A stretch of DNA of 58,030 nt from Dehalococcoidia bacterium. Its GTDB lineage: Bacteria; Chloroflexota; Dehalococcoidia; DSTF01; JACRBR01. Positions within the stretch are counted from its first letter, which is position 1. The number at the start of each line of letters is the position of its first letter. The DNA lies in NCBI GenBank assembly GCA_021731085.1, contig JAKFYB010000037.1, positions 1 to 58,030 of the forward strand, written 5' to 3'. The notes under the pieces were generated by a model that did no database searches, was not told the origin of the DNA, and saw only the letters and a program-made list of their open reading frames with translations. Both the position numbers and the translations under genes were made by a program. Shown piece by piece: positions 1 through 8,814 of the stretch.

Positions 1-2
1 TG

Positions 3-1106
3 GCGGGGCTCGACTGCATGGCATTCAACTACTTCGGCAAGCTCAGCGGGCTCGTGCCGCTGGTCGGCATCGTCTCCGGGCGCTGTTTCGCCGGAAACGC
101 GGCGCTGCTCGGCTGTTGCGACGTTGTGATCGCGACGAGGAATGCGAACATCGGCATGGGCGGGCCCGCGATGATCGAGGGCGGCGGGCTTGGCGTGTTT
201 CGACCGGAGGAGATCGGGCCGATCGGCGTGCAGTCTTCCAACGGCGTCGTGGACATCGCGGTCGAGGATGAGGCGGAAGCGGTTGCTGCTGCGAAGAAGT
301 ACCTCTCGTACTTCCAGGGCCCGCTCGCAAAGTGGGAGTGCGCCGATCAGCGTCGTCTGCGCAGCATCATCCCCGAGAACCGGCGGCGCATCTACGACGT
401 GCGGACGGTCATCGAGACGATGGCGGACACGGACTCTGTGCTCGAACTGCGGCGCGGTTTCGGGGCGGGAATGGTGACCGCGCTCGCGCGCATTGAAGGG
501 CGTCCCGTCGGGGTCATCGCAAACAACCCTGCACACCTCGCCGGCGCGATCGACAGCGACGGCGCTGACAAGGCCGCGCGCTTCATGCAGTTGTGCGACG
601 CGTTCGACGTCCCGCTGCTGTTTCTCTGTGACACGCCGGGGATCATGGTCGGGCCCGAGGCAGAGAAGACTGCGCTTGTTCGCCACGCATCCCGCATGTT
701 CGTTACCGGTGCGAGCATCACCGTGCCGTTCTTTACGATCATCCTGCGCAAGGCGTATGGATTGGGCGCGCAGGCGATGGCGGGTGGGAGCTTCAAGGCG
801 CCGTTCTTTTGTGTGTCATGGCCCACAGGCGAGTTCGGTGGCATGGGGCTGGAAGGTGCGGTGAAGCTCGGTTTCCGCAACGAACTGGCGGCGATCGAGG
901 ATCCGGAGCAGCGCGTGACGCAATTCGAGACGATGGTCGAGCGCATGTACCAGCACGGCAAAGCCGTGAACACAGCATCGCATTTCGAGATCGACGACGT
1001 CATCGACCCCGTGGACTCCCGGCGATGGGTGATGGGGGCGCTGCGCTCAGTTCCGGCGACTCCTCCTCGGTTGGAGAAGAAGCGACCGAATATCGACACC
1101 TGGTAG
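3..1106 (+). CDS. Acyl-CoA carboxylase carboxyltransferase subunit (5' partial)
   Basis: The reading frame is open to the left edge of the window, so the N-terminus is missing; whole family members are roughly 500 residues and about 367 remain. Both crotonase-fold halves of the biotin-dependent carboxyltransferase family (PF01039) can be seen. The first half has the Gly-rich GMGGPAMIEGGG motif. The second has NNPAHLAGAID, then DTPGIMVGPEAEKTALVRH and KAYGLGAQAMAGG, which form the acyl-CoA and biotin pockets. Family knowledge: it moves CO2 from carboxybiotin to an acyl-CoA such as propionyl- or acetyl-CoA in the cytoplasm. The exact substrate cannot be read from sequence. The biotin carboxylase subunit is not in the window and may lie upstream. 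Confidence 0.88.
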   Translation, partial: AGLDCMAFNYFGKLSGLVPLVGIVSGRCFAGNAALLGCCDVVIATRNANIGMGGPAMIEGGGLGVFRPEEIGPIGVQSSNGVVDIAVEDEAEAVAAAKKYLSYFQGPLAKWECADQRRLRSIIPENRRRIYDVRTVIETMADTDSVLELRRGFGAGMVTALARIEGRPVGVIANNPAHLAGAIDSDGADKAARFMQLCDAFDVPLLFLCDTPGIMVGPEAEKTALVRHASRMFVTGASITVPFFTIILRKAYGLGAQAMAGGSFKAPFFCVSWPTGEFGGMGLEGAVKLGFRNELAAIEDPEQRVTQFETMVERMYQHGKAVNTASHFEIDDVIDPVDSRRWVMGALRSVPATPPRLEKKRPNIDTW

Positions 1107-1133
1107 GGCTCGGTCGTCGGTCGTCGGCTCGCT
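1107..1133. repeat. Degenerate CGGTCGT microrepeat at gene junction
   Basis: Short imperfect tandem copies of a CGGTCGT-like unit directly follow the stop codon of the carboxyltransferase gene and run to the end of the convergent PEP-mutase-like gene. Similar tracts occur at other gene borders in this window (3273-3300, 26690-26715, 32553-32588, 33210-33240, 41252-41300). Confidence 0.5.
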
Positions 1134-1950
1134 ATTCGCTCAGCCACTGCCGGACGTCAGCGAAACCCTTGATGCCGTCCGCGAACGCGAACGAGCCCTG
1201 CTGCATCTGTTCGGATGCACGGAGCAGCGCATCAATCGATACCTTCGCAAGAAGGCCGCCAACGCTGATGCGCTTCACGCCCAACTCAGCAAGGTCCGCA
1301 ACCGTGAGATTCATGCCGGGTAGCGCCGCGAGGACGTTCACCGGTCGAACAACCGACGAGCACACGGCGGTGATCTCGTCTCGGGTCTTGATACCGGGCG
1401 CGTAGAGGACGTCGGCACCAGCCTCTTGGAATGCTTGCAAACGCTTGATGATTTCGGGCAAGTCGGGCTTGCCGTGCAGGAAGCCTTCGGCACGCGCTGT
1501 CACCATCACGGGTAGGCCCGTCGCGCGCACGGCATCGACCGCGGCGCGGACGCGTTCGACGGCCAGATCGAATTCATAGATGGGGTTGCTCTTGTCGCCC
1601 GTCGCATCTTCGACCGACGCGCCGGCGACGCCCAGCGGCGCGACCAGTTGGAAGGTTTCGCCGACAGCCGCAGGATCGTCACCAAACGCGTTGCCGAGAT
1701 CCGCGTTGATCGGGATGTCCACGTTCGCGACGAGCGCGCGGAGGTGTTCGAGGACTTCGTCGCGGGTCGCGGCGCCATCACGCTTGCCGAGCGCGTACGC
1801 CATGCCTGAGCTGGTCGTCGCCAACGCCTCAAAGCCGAGGCCGGCGAGAACCCGCGCGCTGCCAACGTCCCATGGGTTCGGTATGACGAAGGCGCCTGGG
1901 CGAGCGTGAAGGGCGCGGAAGGCTGCGGCGAGTTCGGCGTGCGTGCGCAT
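1132..1950 (-). CDS. Isocitrate lyase / PEP mutase family protein
   Basis: This 272-residue protein has the TIM-barrel layout of the PEP mutase/isocitrate lyase superfamily. It has the N-terminal NPWDVGSARVLAGLGFEALAT segment split across strand 1, a TSSGMAYALGKRDG active-site segment, the metal-side segment INADLGNAF, GASVEDA, and TARAEGFL. Family members cleave or rearrange C-C or C-P bonds of 2-oxo or 2-methylisocitrate-like acids using Mg2+. The subgroup resembles the many uncharacterised oxaloacetate-decarboxylase or methylisocitrate-lyase-like proteins, so the substrate is unknown. The ATG start is supported by a GGAGG motif 6-7 bases upstream. It lies 20 bases downstream of cinA on the same strand and may be co-transcribed with it. 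Confidence 0.85.
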   Translation of the reverse strand: MRTHAELAAAFRALHARPGAFVIPNPWDVGSARVLAGLGFEALATTSSGMAYALGKRDGAATRDEVLEHLRALVANVDIPINADLGNAFGDDPAAVGETFQLVAPLGVAGASVEDATGDKSNPIYEFDLAVERVRAAVDAVRATGLPVMVTARAEGFLHGKPDLPEIIKRLQAFQEAGADVLYAPGIKTRDEITAVCSSVVRPVNVLAALPGMNLTVADLAELGVKRISVGGLLAKVSIDALLRASEQMQQGSFAFADGIKGFADVRQWLSE

Positions 1951-1970
1951 GTCCGCCTCCGTCCGTGCGC

Positions 1971-3221
1971 TTATACCAAAGATTCGTTTCGGTGGGTGAG
2001 CAGCGACTGGCGCAGCAGGCCCAGCGCGGTTGTGACCGCGCGTCGCTTCACGGCCGTGCGTCCCTGATTGAACGTGTAGCTCAGGACGCGTGGCGCTTCC
2101 CAGATCGCATCGATCGCGACATGCACCGTGCCAACGGGCTTGCCCTCTTGCTCGTCCGGGCCTGCGACGCCCGTAATGCCGATGCCGACGCTCGCCTCCA
2201 TGCGCTCCCGCGCGACGCGCGCCATCTCGCGTGCGGTCTCGGCGCTGATGACGCCGTAGTCATCGATGACGGATGCCGGCACGCCGGCTTCGATCTTGGT
2301 TTCCGTCTGGTAGGTAACGATGCCGCCGCGGAAGCAGGAAGACGATCCCGGCACATCGGTGACGACGCTCGCCAGCAAGCCCCCCGTACAGGATTCCATC
2401 GTCGCCAGCGTGACGCCGCGCTCTTTCATCATGTCACAGACGATGCTCTCGAAGGTGTCGTCATCAACGCCCCAGACCACCGGCCCGAGACGGCGCTTGA
2501 TCTCTTCGTCCATCGGCAGGATGAGCCGCCACGCCTCCTCTTCCGTCGCTGCTTTCGCGCCGAGTCGCACGTGTACGCCGTCCTGCTTCGCGTACGTGCC
2601 GATGCTTGGGTTCTGCGACTCCTGCAGCGGCGTGATGAGCTCGTCGACGGTGCTTTCGCCCATGCCCGCGGTCTTGATCGTGCGCGTCACAAGAATTGTG
2701 CCCGAGCCGCGGAGGAGGAGTTCGGGCGCGACCTCCTTCTCCCACATACGCGTCATCTCCGTCGGCGGACCAGGCATCGCGACGATGATCTTGCCGTCGC
2801 GCTCGATCCACCATCCGGGCGCTGTGCCGCGCGGGTTTGGAATCGCGCGGCCAGACGGGATCACCCAGCACTGCTTGATGTTGGTTTCGGGCATCTTCAC
2901 GCCACGCGATTCAAAGAAGCCGCGCAGCGTCGCCTCCAACTCCGGATCGACGTGCGGCTCCTCACCCATCACGGCGGAGATCGCCTCGCGCGTGAGGTCG
3001 TCCTGCGTTGGCCCGAGACCGCCGCTGCATATGATCAGGTCGCTGCGGTCGCGCGCGCGCCCGATCGTCTCGGCCAGGCGGTCGAGGTTGTCGCCGACGA
3101 CGTGCTTGTAATAGATGTCGATCCCTAGCGCGGGAAGCCGCGAGGCGATGTATGCGGCATTTGTATCAACGATCTCGCCCAGCAAGATTTCAGTGCCAAT
3201 GGAGACGATTTCAGCTTTCAT
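1971..3221 (-). CDS. cinA: CinA family nicotinamide-nucleotide amidohydrolase
   Basis: The 416-residue length is normal for full-length CinA. Residues 1-170 form a MoaB/Mog-like domain (IGTEILLGEIVDTN near the N-terminus, then SGGLGPTQDD). Residues about 255-410 form the CinA amidase domain (ESCTGGLLAS, ITGVAGPDEQEGKPVGTV). Known role: the C-terminal domain deamidates nicotinamide mononucleotide in pyridine-nucleotide salvage, and the N-terminal domain has ADP-ribose pyrophosphatase activity in some species. The competence link of the name is historical. Both domains appear intact, with no frameshift. It is divergent from the pfkB-like gene, and the 88-base gap must hold both starts. Confidence 0.95.
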   Translation of the reverse strand: MKAEIVSIGTEILLGEIVDTNAAYIASRLPALGIDIYYKHVVGDNLDRLAETIGRARDRSDLIICSGGLGPTQDDLTREAISAVMGEEPHVDPELEATLRGFFESRGVKMPETNIKQCWVIPSGRAIPNPRGTAPGWWIERDGKIIVAMPGPPTEMTRMWEKEVAPELLLRGSGTILVTRTIKTAGMGESTVDELITPLQESQNPSIGTYAKQDGVHVRLGAKAATEEEAWRLILPMDEEIKRRLGPVVWGVDDDTFESIVCDMMKERGVTLATMESCTGGLLASVVTDVPGSSSCFRGGIVTYQTETKIEAGVPASVIDDYGVISAETAREMARVARERMEASVGIGITGVAGPDEQEGKPVGTVHVAIDAIWEAPRVLSYTFNQGRTAVKRRAVTTALGLLRQSLLTHRNESLV

Positions 3222-3272
3222 CGAACCAGCCTACCGCCTCCACGTCTCTGGAACAGGTGCCGAGGAGCAATC

Positions 3273-3300
3273 CCTAACGACTAACGACCAACGACTACTA
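3273..3300. repeat. Degenerate CTAACGA/CAACGA microrepeat
   Basis: About four imperfect copies of a 7-8 base unit (ctaacga, ctaacga, ccaacga, ctactaa) lie in the short divergent gap just before the pfkB-like start. It is the same style of gene-border tract as at 1107-1133 and 32553-32588. It is not obviously a promoter. Confidence 0.5.
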
Positions 3301-3309
3301 AACTGGCCC

Positions 3310-4131
3310 ATGCGGATAGCCGTCATCGGTCACGTCGAACACGTCACGATCGCCAGCGTGCCAGCCTTGCCCGCGCCAGGCGACATCCTCCACCTGGACG
3401 ATCCGCAAATAATCGCCGGTGGTGGAGGCGGCATCGCCTTCTTCCAACTCGTCCGCAGTCCCGCAGAAGTGCATCTGTTCACCGCGATCGGCGTCGACGA
3501 CGCAGCGCTCCACGTCTACCACGAGCTTGCATCTGCGCCGGCGACCGTACACGCGGCCGTCCGCATGGAGCCACACACGCGAGATATTGTGCTCGTGACG
3601 CCGGACGGCGAGCGCACGATCCTCGTCGTCGGGCCGCCGCTACATCCCGCCGCGGACGACATTCTCGCGTGGGACATCCTCGAGACGTGCGATGCCGCCT
3701 ACTTCACGGGCGAAGATCCGGAAACGCTGAAGTTCGCGCGCAACGCACAACTGCTCGTCGTGACCGCACGACGCGCGCACGTTCTTGAGGCGGCAGGTGT
3801 TCACGCCGATGTCATCGTTGGCAGCGCGACCGACCCGCGCGAGAACCGAGCACGCGCCGCATACGCGATGCCGCCCGGCGCGCTCGTACTCACCGAGGGA
3901 CCGCGCGGGGGACGAATCGAGACCGCGATAGGCACCCAGACATTCGCCGCACCTCCACGCGATGCGCCCGTTGTCGGACAGTACGGAGCGGGCGACAGCT
4001 TCGCGGCCGCGCTCACGTGGTACCTCGCGTCAGGCGCAAATATTGTCGACGCGTGCGAGCGGGCGGCGCATCACGGCGCGGCCGTGCTGTCCGGGATCAA
4101 TCCGATCGATCACCAGAAGCCGTTGGAGTAA
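3310..4131 (+). CDS. PfkB family carbohydrate kinase
   Basis: The 273-residue product has the ribokinase/PfkB signature. There is a Gly-rich loop near residue 40 (IIAGGGGGIAFF), an ATP-site region, and the C-terminal catalytic motif VGQYGAGDSFAAAL with the base Asp in GAGDS. Family knowledge: ATP-dependent phosphorylation of a sugar or nucleoside in the cytoplasm; which one cannot be told. The frame is open further upstream to 3115, but that part overlaps cinA and the microrepeat and reads as noncoding. The ATG at 3310 starts the first beta strand (MRIAVIGHVEH). No close Shine-Dalgarno sequence is visible. Confidence 0.85.
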   Translation: MRIAVIGHVEHVTIASVPALPAPGDILHLDDPQIIAGGGGGIAFFQLVRSPAEVHLFTAIGVDDAALHVYHELASAPATVHAAVRMEPHTRDIVLVTPDGERTILVVGPPLHPAADDILAWDILETCDAAYFTGEDPETLKFARNAQLLVVTARRAHVLEAAGVHADVIVGSATDPRENRARAAYAMPPGALVLTEGPRGGRIETAIGTQTFAAPPRDAPVVGQYGAGDSFAAALTWYLASGANIVDACERAAHHGAAVLSGINPIDHQKPLE

Positions 4132-4165
4132 CTCAAACGCGCAAACCTGTCCCCGCAGGCAGGCC

Positions 4166-6412
4166 CTACAGCTTTTCGAGTGGCGCAAACGACAGCATCA
4201 GCCGCTTGATACCGGCCTCGCCCTTGAAGGCGATAGTTACTTCCTGATCGTCCTTCACCATCTGCGACGACACGACGATGCCCTCGCCGAACCGCGGGTG
4301 GCGCACGCGCTCGCCGCCTGCGTACACGAGATCCTCGGGTACAGCCGGGCGGTCGTCGCGGCGCGCGAACTCATCGCGAAACCGTGAAGGGCCGCGCTCG
4401 ACGGCCTCGTGCTGGCCGCGCACCGCTGATCGCTGCGCGATGAGGTGCTCCGGGATGTCGCGCAGAAATCGCGACGGTGGGTTGTGCGACGATGACCCCA
4501 TGGTGTAGCGCCGGAACGCGCGGATCAGATACAACCGCTGCTTCGCGCGGGTCATCCCGACGTAGCACAGGCGGCGTTCCTCCTCCATCTGCGCAGGGTC
4601 GTCGAACGACCGGATGTGGGGCAGCACGCTTTCCTCCATCGCGATCAGGAACACGATGGGGTACTCCAGCCCCTTCGCGGAGTGCAGCGTGATCAACGTC
4701 ACGCGCCCTGACCGTGGGTCGTCGTTTTCGGGGACCGTGTCCGCGTCCGAGATCAGCGCCACGTCTTCGAGGAAGGCGACGAGTCCGTGCCCCGAGCTCA
4801 GTCCGTCATACTCTGACGCGACGTTGCGTAGCTCGCCGATGTTCTCCCAGCGCTCTTCTGCCTCCGGTTCCTCGAATTCCGAAAACAAGTACTGACGGTA
4901 CGCCGTCCGCTCGAGCAGACCATCGAGGAGCGTCGAGAGGTTGTTCTTTTCAGCGACGTTCTGTAGTTCGACGATCATTGCGTGAAAGTCGATCAGCGTG
5001 CGCGTCTGCTTGGCGCCGATTGGATGGCGCTCGATCGGTGGGGGCTTGACGGCGCTTCCTTCCTGTTCGGCGATCAGTTGCAGCGCGGCGTACGGTGGCA
5101 CTTCTCGCTCGCGCGCCCAGCGCTCGAGCTCTGACAGCGTCTTCGCGCCGATGCCGCGGCCCGGCACGTTGATGACGCGCGTGAAGCTCACGATGTCGTG
5201 CGGGTTCTGGATCAGGCGCAAGTACGCGAGAATGTCCTTCACCTCGCGCCGCTCGTAGAACCGCGTTCCACCGACGAGCGCATACGGGACCTTCGCTCGA
5301 ATCAGCGCCTCCTCCAGTGCGCGCGAGTGTGCGTTCGTGCGGTACATCACCGCGAACTCACCGTAGGGCCGCTGATCCGCCTCGACCATCGTCGCGATTT
5401 CGTTGGCAACGAAGTCCGCTTCCTCAGCCTCGTCGTACGCCTCGTACGCGACGATAGGCTCGCCGCCGCCGGCCGACGTCCAGAGCGTCTTCTCCTTGCG
5501 CTGAATGTTGCCCGCGATCACTGCCTGCGCGCCGTCGAGGATGTTCTGCGTCGAGCGGTAGTTCTGCTCCAGCAGCACGGTCTTCGCGCCCGGAAAGTCG
5601 CGCTCGAAGTTGAGGATGTTGCGAATGTCCGCCGACCGCCACGAATATATCGACTGGTCGGGGTCGCCGACGACGCAGATATTCGGATGTTTCCCCGCAA
5701 ACAGCTTTGCCAGCTCGTACTGGGCGATATTCGTATCCTGGAACTCGTCGACCAGCACATGCAGCATGCGCTCCTGGTACTTCTCACGGACCTCTTCGTG
5801 ATGGCGCAGCATCTCCACCGTGCGAACGATGAGGTCGTCGAAGTCGAGCGCACTGTTCTCCACAAGCAACCGCTGGTAGTGGTCGTATACACGCGCCACG
5901 ACCTCACCAAAATAGTCGCGCGCCTCCTTCGCGTACGTCTCCGGTGACACAAGTTCGCTCTTGGCGTGGGAGATCGCGCTGAGAATGGCGCGCTCCTTGA
6001 AGCGTTTCGTGTCGACGTTCGAGCGTTCGCAAGCGCGCTTCATCAGCGACATCTGATCGCTGTCGTCGTAGATGTTGAACGAGCGGTTGAGGCCAATCCG
6101 ATCGGCCTCAGTCCGCAGCAGACGCGCGCAGATGGAGTGGAACGTTCCTAGCAGCAAGTCGGCCGCCGCCTCTTCCAGATGCGCCGCCACCCGCGACCGC
6201 ATCTCCTTCGCAGCCTTGTTCGTGAAGGTGACGGACAAGATCCGCCACGGCGCCACGCCAATCACGTCAACCAAGTAGGCGATGCGGTGTGCGATGACGC
6301 GCGTCTTACCAGAGCCAGGCCCCGCGAGGATAAGCAGCGGCCCGGCGATGGTGGTGACGGCATCGCGCTGGGGCGGATTGAGGTCTTCGAGTATGTGCTC
6401 GGCAGTAACCAT
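4166..6412 (-). CDS. pcrA: ATP-dependent DNA helicase, UvrD/PcrA type
   Basis: The 748-residue protein is a superfamily 1A 3'-5' helicase. Motifs in order are Walker A GPGSGKT (near residue 30), Walker B DEFQDTN, motif III GDPDQSIYSWR, motif IV NYRSTQNI, motif V TLHSAKGLEY and motif VI YVGMTRAKQRL. The last 60 residues (ERVRHPRFGEG and following) form the Tudor-like tail typical of PcrA, which contacts RNA polymerase in characterised homologues. The function is nucleotide excision repair, rescue of stalled transcription and replication, and removal of RecA filaments. The start at 6412 (MVTAEHILEDLN) was chosen because the 24 extra upstream codons lack family similarity. The gene converges with the pfkB-like gene. 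Confidence 0.96.
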   Translation of the reverse strand: MVTAEHILEDLNPPQRDAVTTIAGPLLILAGPGSGKTRVIAHRIAYLVDVIGVAPWRILSVTFTNKAAKEMRSRVAAHLEEAAADLLLGTFHSICARLLRTEADRIGLNRSFNIYDDSDQMSLMKRACERSNVDTKRFKERAILSAISHAKSELVSPETYAKEARDYFGEVVARVYDHYQRLLVENSALDFDDLIVRTVEMLRHHEEVREKYQERMLHVLVDEFQDTNIAQYELAKLFAGKHPNICVVGDPDQSIYSWRSADIRNILNFERDFPGAKTVLLEQNYRSTQNILDGAQAVIAGNIQRKEKTLWTSAGGGEPIVAYEAYDEAEEADFVANEIATMVEADQRPYGEFAVMYRTNAHSRALEEALIRAKVPYALVGGTRFYERREVKDILAYLRLIQNPHDIVSFTRVINVPGRGIGAKTLSELERWAREREVPPYAALQLIAEQEGSAVKPPPIERHPIGAKQTRTLIDFHAMIVELQNVAEKNNLSTLLDGLLERTAYRQYLFSEFEEPEAEERWENIGELRNVASEYDGLSSGHGLVAFLEDVALISDADTVPENDDPRSGRVTLITLHSAKGLEYPIVFLIAMEESVLPHIRSFDDPAQMEEERRLCYVGMTRAKQRLYLIRAFRRYTMGSSSHNPPSRFLRDIPEHLIAQRSAVRGQHEAVERGPSRFRDEFARRDDRPAVPEDLVYAGGERVRHPRFGEGIVVSSQMVKDDQEVTIAFKGEAGIKRLMLSFAPLEKL

Positions 6413-6505
6413 GAATCTCAGTGGACGTGCGATATAAGTGGTGGGCCCCAGATCGAGCGATCTGGGTCTAGTGTATCGCGGCAAACAGCACGGATGGACG
6501 AAGTG

Positions 6506-7036
6506 CTACGCGAGGCGCGCGCCCTCAAGTGCGAGCAGCCTCGCCTTCATGTCGAGGCCGCCGCCGAAGCCGTGCAGAGTGCCGTCGCTGCCGAGTACGC
6601 GGTGGCATGGCACGACGATGGGCACTGGGTTCGTCGCCATCGTGTGCCCCACAGCGCGGAACGCCGTTGGCCGTCCCGCCCGCCGCGCGAGTTCGGCGTA
6701 GGTCGTCACCTGGCCGCGTGGCACGCGCGCGCACTCTTCGAGCACCTTCTGCCGGAACGGCGTCATCCACGTGAGATCGAGTTCAACATCGAACGACGTG
6801 CGCTTGCCTCGCAGGTATGCAGTGAGTTGTGTGACGAGCGGCTTCACCCGCCGTGCGTCCTCGACGAGCACGTACGCGCCCTTCAGTTCGCGATCCAGCG
6901 CTTCGACAGCATCAGGCAGCTGCGTTGGGCCGACATTGAACTTGATCGCGACAAGCTTACGTCCATCGCCGGCGACAAGCATCGGCCCGAACTCGGTCTC
7001 GGCGATCGTGTAGTACGCGGTCTTTGTCGTGCTCAT
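6506..7036 (-). CDS. ogt: Methylated-DNA--protein-cysteine methyltransferase
   Basis: The 176-residue protein is a suicide repair enzyme that takes the alkyl group from O6-alkylguanine. The active site is PCHRV with Cys about residue 144, followed by LHGFGGGLDMKARLLALE. The preceding helix-turn-helix region (GQVTTYAELARRAGRPTAFRAVG, split by the recognition helix) carries the arginine finger. The length fits Ogt/MGMT without an Ada N-terminal domain. The start at 7036 was chosen over the longer open frame because GGAGGC lies just upstream. It sits 14 bases after the MBL-fold hydrolase gene on the same strand and is probably co-transcribed with it. Confidence 0.95.
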   Translation of the reverse strand: MSTTKTAYYTIAETEFGPMLVAGDGRKLVAIKFNVGPTQLPDAVEALDRELKGAYVLVEDARRVKPLVTQLTAYLRGKRTSFDVELDLTWMTPFRQKVLEECARVPRGQVTTYAELARRAGRPTAFRAVGHTMATNPVPIVVPCHRVLGSDGTLHGFGGGLDMKARLLALEGARLA

Positions 7037-7050
7037 GGAGGCGCCTCCGG

Positions 7051-8070
7051 TCAGTCGTTGCCGGGCTTCTTGTAGTACTGCACGCCCTCGTGCACGAACT
7101 TCCCGAGCGTGCCCTCGATGACGAGATAGTCGAGGTGCGCCAGTGTCTCGCCAATCGCGGCGCGCTGCATCCACGGCGTGAAGCTGTCGAACGTGCCGGT
7201 CACCCACTTCACCTTACGCGCGACGTCGTACCCCGTCGCTTGCCCGCGTCCGATGGCCGCCATCATTTCGGCGAGCCGCTCTTCGTGGTGTTGCTCGATC
7301 TCGCGAAGCCGCTTGCGAAGGTCCGTGAACTTGAATTCGTGCGCGGGCAGCACCTGCTCGACATCCAGTTCCTCCAACCGCTTCAGCGAGGCGATGTAGT
7401 CGCCGAGCGGGTTGCCCTGCTGTTGGGGGTGGAGGCTGATGTTCGGCGTGATCGTCGGCAGAACGTGGTCTCCCGTAAGCACGAACTTCTTCCCGCGTTC
7501 GAGGAAGCAGATGTGGCCCGGCGAGTGGCCCGGCGTCCACCACACCTCGAATTCGAAGCGCCCGATCTCGATCTTTTCGCCGCCCCAGACCACCTCGTCC
7601 GGATCAACGGGATCGACGAATGCGCGTACGGGCATCGCCGATGTCTTGAGGTCGTCCGTGAATTCCTTTGGGACGCCGTGCGTCTGCAACCATTCGCCCA
7701 TCGTCGAGAGTAGCTGCTCGGGATTGCGATAGCGGGACCGGATGAGGTCGCGTTCACGCTGGTGAATGATCACCGTCGCGCCGCTGCGCTCCTTCACCTG
7801 GCCGGCGAGCCCGTAGTGGTCGGGGTGTATGTGCGTGACGAGCAGCGTCTTCAGTTTCGAGAAACCGACGCCGGCGTCGTTGAGTTGCTGCTCCAGCGCA
7901 TCGAACGCTTCGGGTACGTTCCAGCCGGAGTCAACGAGCGTCCAGCCGTCTTTACCTTCGATGAGGTAGGGCAGCACCCAGCCGAGCGGATTGTTCGGAA
8001 TGGGGACTCGAAGCTGATAGAGCCCATCCATAATTTGATGCGGGTATGTCGTCTCTGCGTCGGCGGTCAT
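7051..8070 (-). CDS. MBL-fold metallo-hydrolase
   Basis: The 339-residue protein has the metallo-beta-lactamase signature HIHPDH (residues 80-85) preceded by LVDSGW. Later metal ligands are in TPGHSPGH and in LTGDHVLP. A helical C-terminal region of about 90 residues (LKRLEELDVEQVLPAHEFKF onward) matches the large group of bacterial MBL hydrolases related to glyoxalase II. It probably hydrolyses a thioester or lactone and needs two metal ions. The substrate is unknown. AGGAGG stands 7 bases before the ATG, a strong ribosome site. It is likely the first gene of a two-gene unit with ogt. Confidence 0.88.
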   Translation of the reverse strand: MTADAETTYPHQIMDGLYQLRVPIPNNPLGWVLPYLIEGKDGWTLVDSGWNVPEAFDALEQQLNDAGVGFSKLKTLLVTHIHPDHYGLAGQVKERSGATVIIHQRERDLIRSRYRNPEQLLSTMGEWLQTHGVPKEFTDDLKTSAMPVRAFVDPVDPDEVVWGGEKIEIGRFEFEVWWTPGHSPGHICFLERGKKFVLTGDHVLPTITPNISLHPQQQGNPLGDYIASLKRLEELDVEQVLPAHEFKFTDLRKRLREIEQHHEERLAEMMAAIGRGQATGYDVARKVKWVTGTFDSFTPWMQRAAIGETLAHLDYLVIEGTLGKFVHEGVQYYKKPGND

Positions 8071-8175
8071 CGCGTGCCTCCTGGGGCGTGTCGATGCTGC
8101 TGGTTGACGTGAGAAGCCTACCGTGATGTGTGGGCTAGGGCATCCGGTTTCTTGCGGTCGGTGTCGGCCGGTCGA

Positions 8176-8781
8176 TCACGAGTTCCAGCTACCGCTCCAG
8201 CCGCTGTTGCCGGATTCCTCGGGCTGGTGGTCGGCGTCGGTCGGCTCTGGCGGTGGCTCGTCCTGGGTCCAGCCGGCGTTCACAGGTGGTGCGTCGTCTG
8301 CGGCGCCCTCCAGGGCGATGTCCGCCTCGGAGATCTGGCGCTCTGCGGCGAGGAGTGCATCGTAGTGCGGGACGATCGGCTGTAGCTGTGCGATCATGCC
8401 CTCGATGCGGACCTTCTCCGCCTCAAGATTCGCAAGCGTGATCTTGACCTGTTGCGTGCGCTGTTCCAGTTGGGAAAGAAACTCGTCGCTCACGTCGTCC
8501 TCCAGCCCGTCGTTGTCCTTGCCCCGTGGGGCGCTGCGCCAGCCGCCCTCTTGTATGCGTGATTCAAGATGACGCTCCGGGCGTGATCGTTCAAGAGGAG
8601 TATCGACCGTCGCAGGCTGGCGCTCGATACTTGTAAAAGAAGTGTCGAGTGGCTTTTCGTCGCTGCGTCCTGCGCCGCGTACGGGCGCCGAGAACAACGA
8701 GAACAGCACGAACGACCACACTTCCGAGAGGAAGTTCAGGATCGCCCGCACGATCGGATGCGATTGCGGTGCTTCGCTCAC
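8176..8781 (-). CDS. Hypothetical coiled-coil protein with N-terminal hydrophobic helix
   Basis: I do not recognise this family. The 201-residue product starts with a hydrophobic, probably membrane-associated helix (residues about 9-32). A charged, Arg/Glu/Asp-rich low-complexity stretch follows, then a heptad-like helix at about 105-160 (LEQRTQQVKITLANLEAEK and on). It ends in a Pro/Glu/Asp/Gly/Ser/Trp-rich tail finishing SGWSGSWNS. This could be a small membrane-tethered coiled-coil protein. It lies 33 bases downstream of gmd on the same strand. The opposite-strand frames are shadows. Confidence 0.6.
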   Translation of the reverse strand: MSEAPQSHPIVRAILNFLSEVWSFVLFSLFSAPVRGAGRSDEKPLDTSFTSIERQPATVDTPLERSRPERHLESRIQEGGWRSAPRGKDNDGLEDDVSDEFLSQLEQRTQQVKITLANLEAEKVRIEGMIAQLQPIVPHYDALLAAERQISEADIALEGAADDAPPVNAGWTQDEPPPEPTDADHQPEESGNSGWSGSWNS

Positions 8782-8814
8782 GGCCGTCTCCAGCGCTTCC
8801 AGACGGCTCCTGCT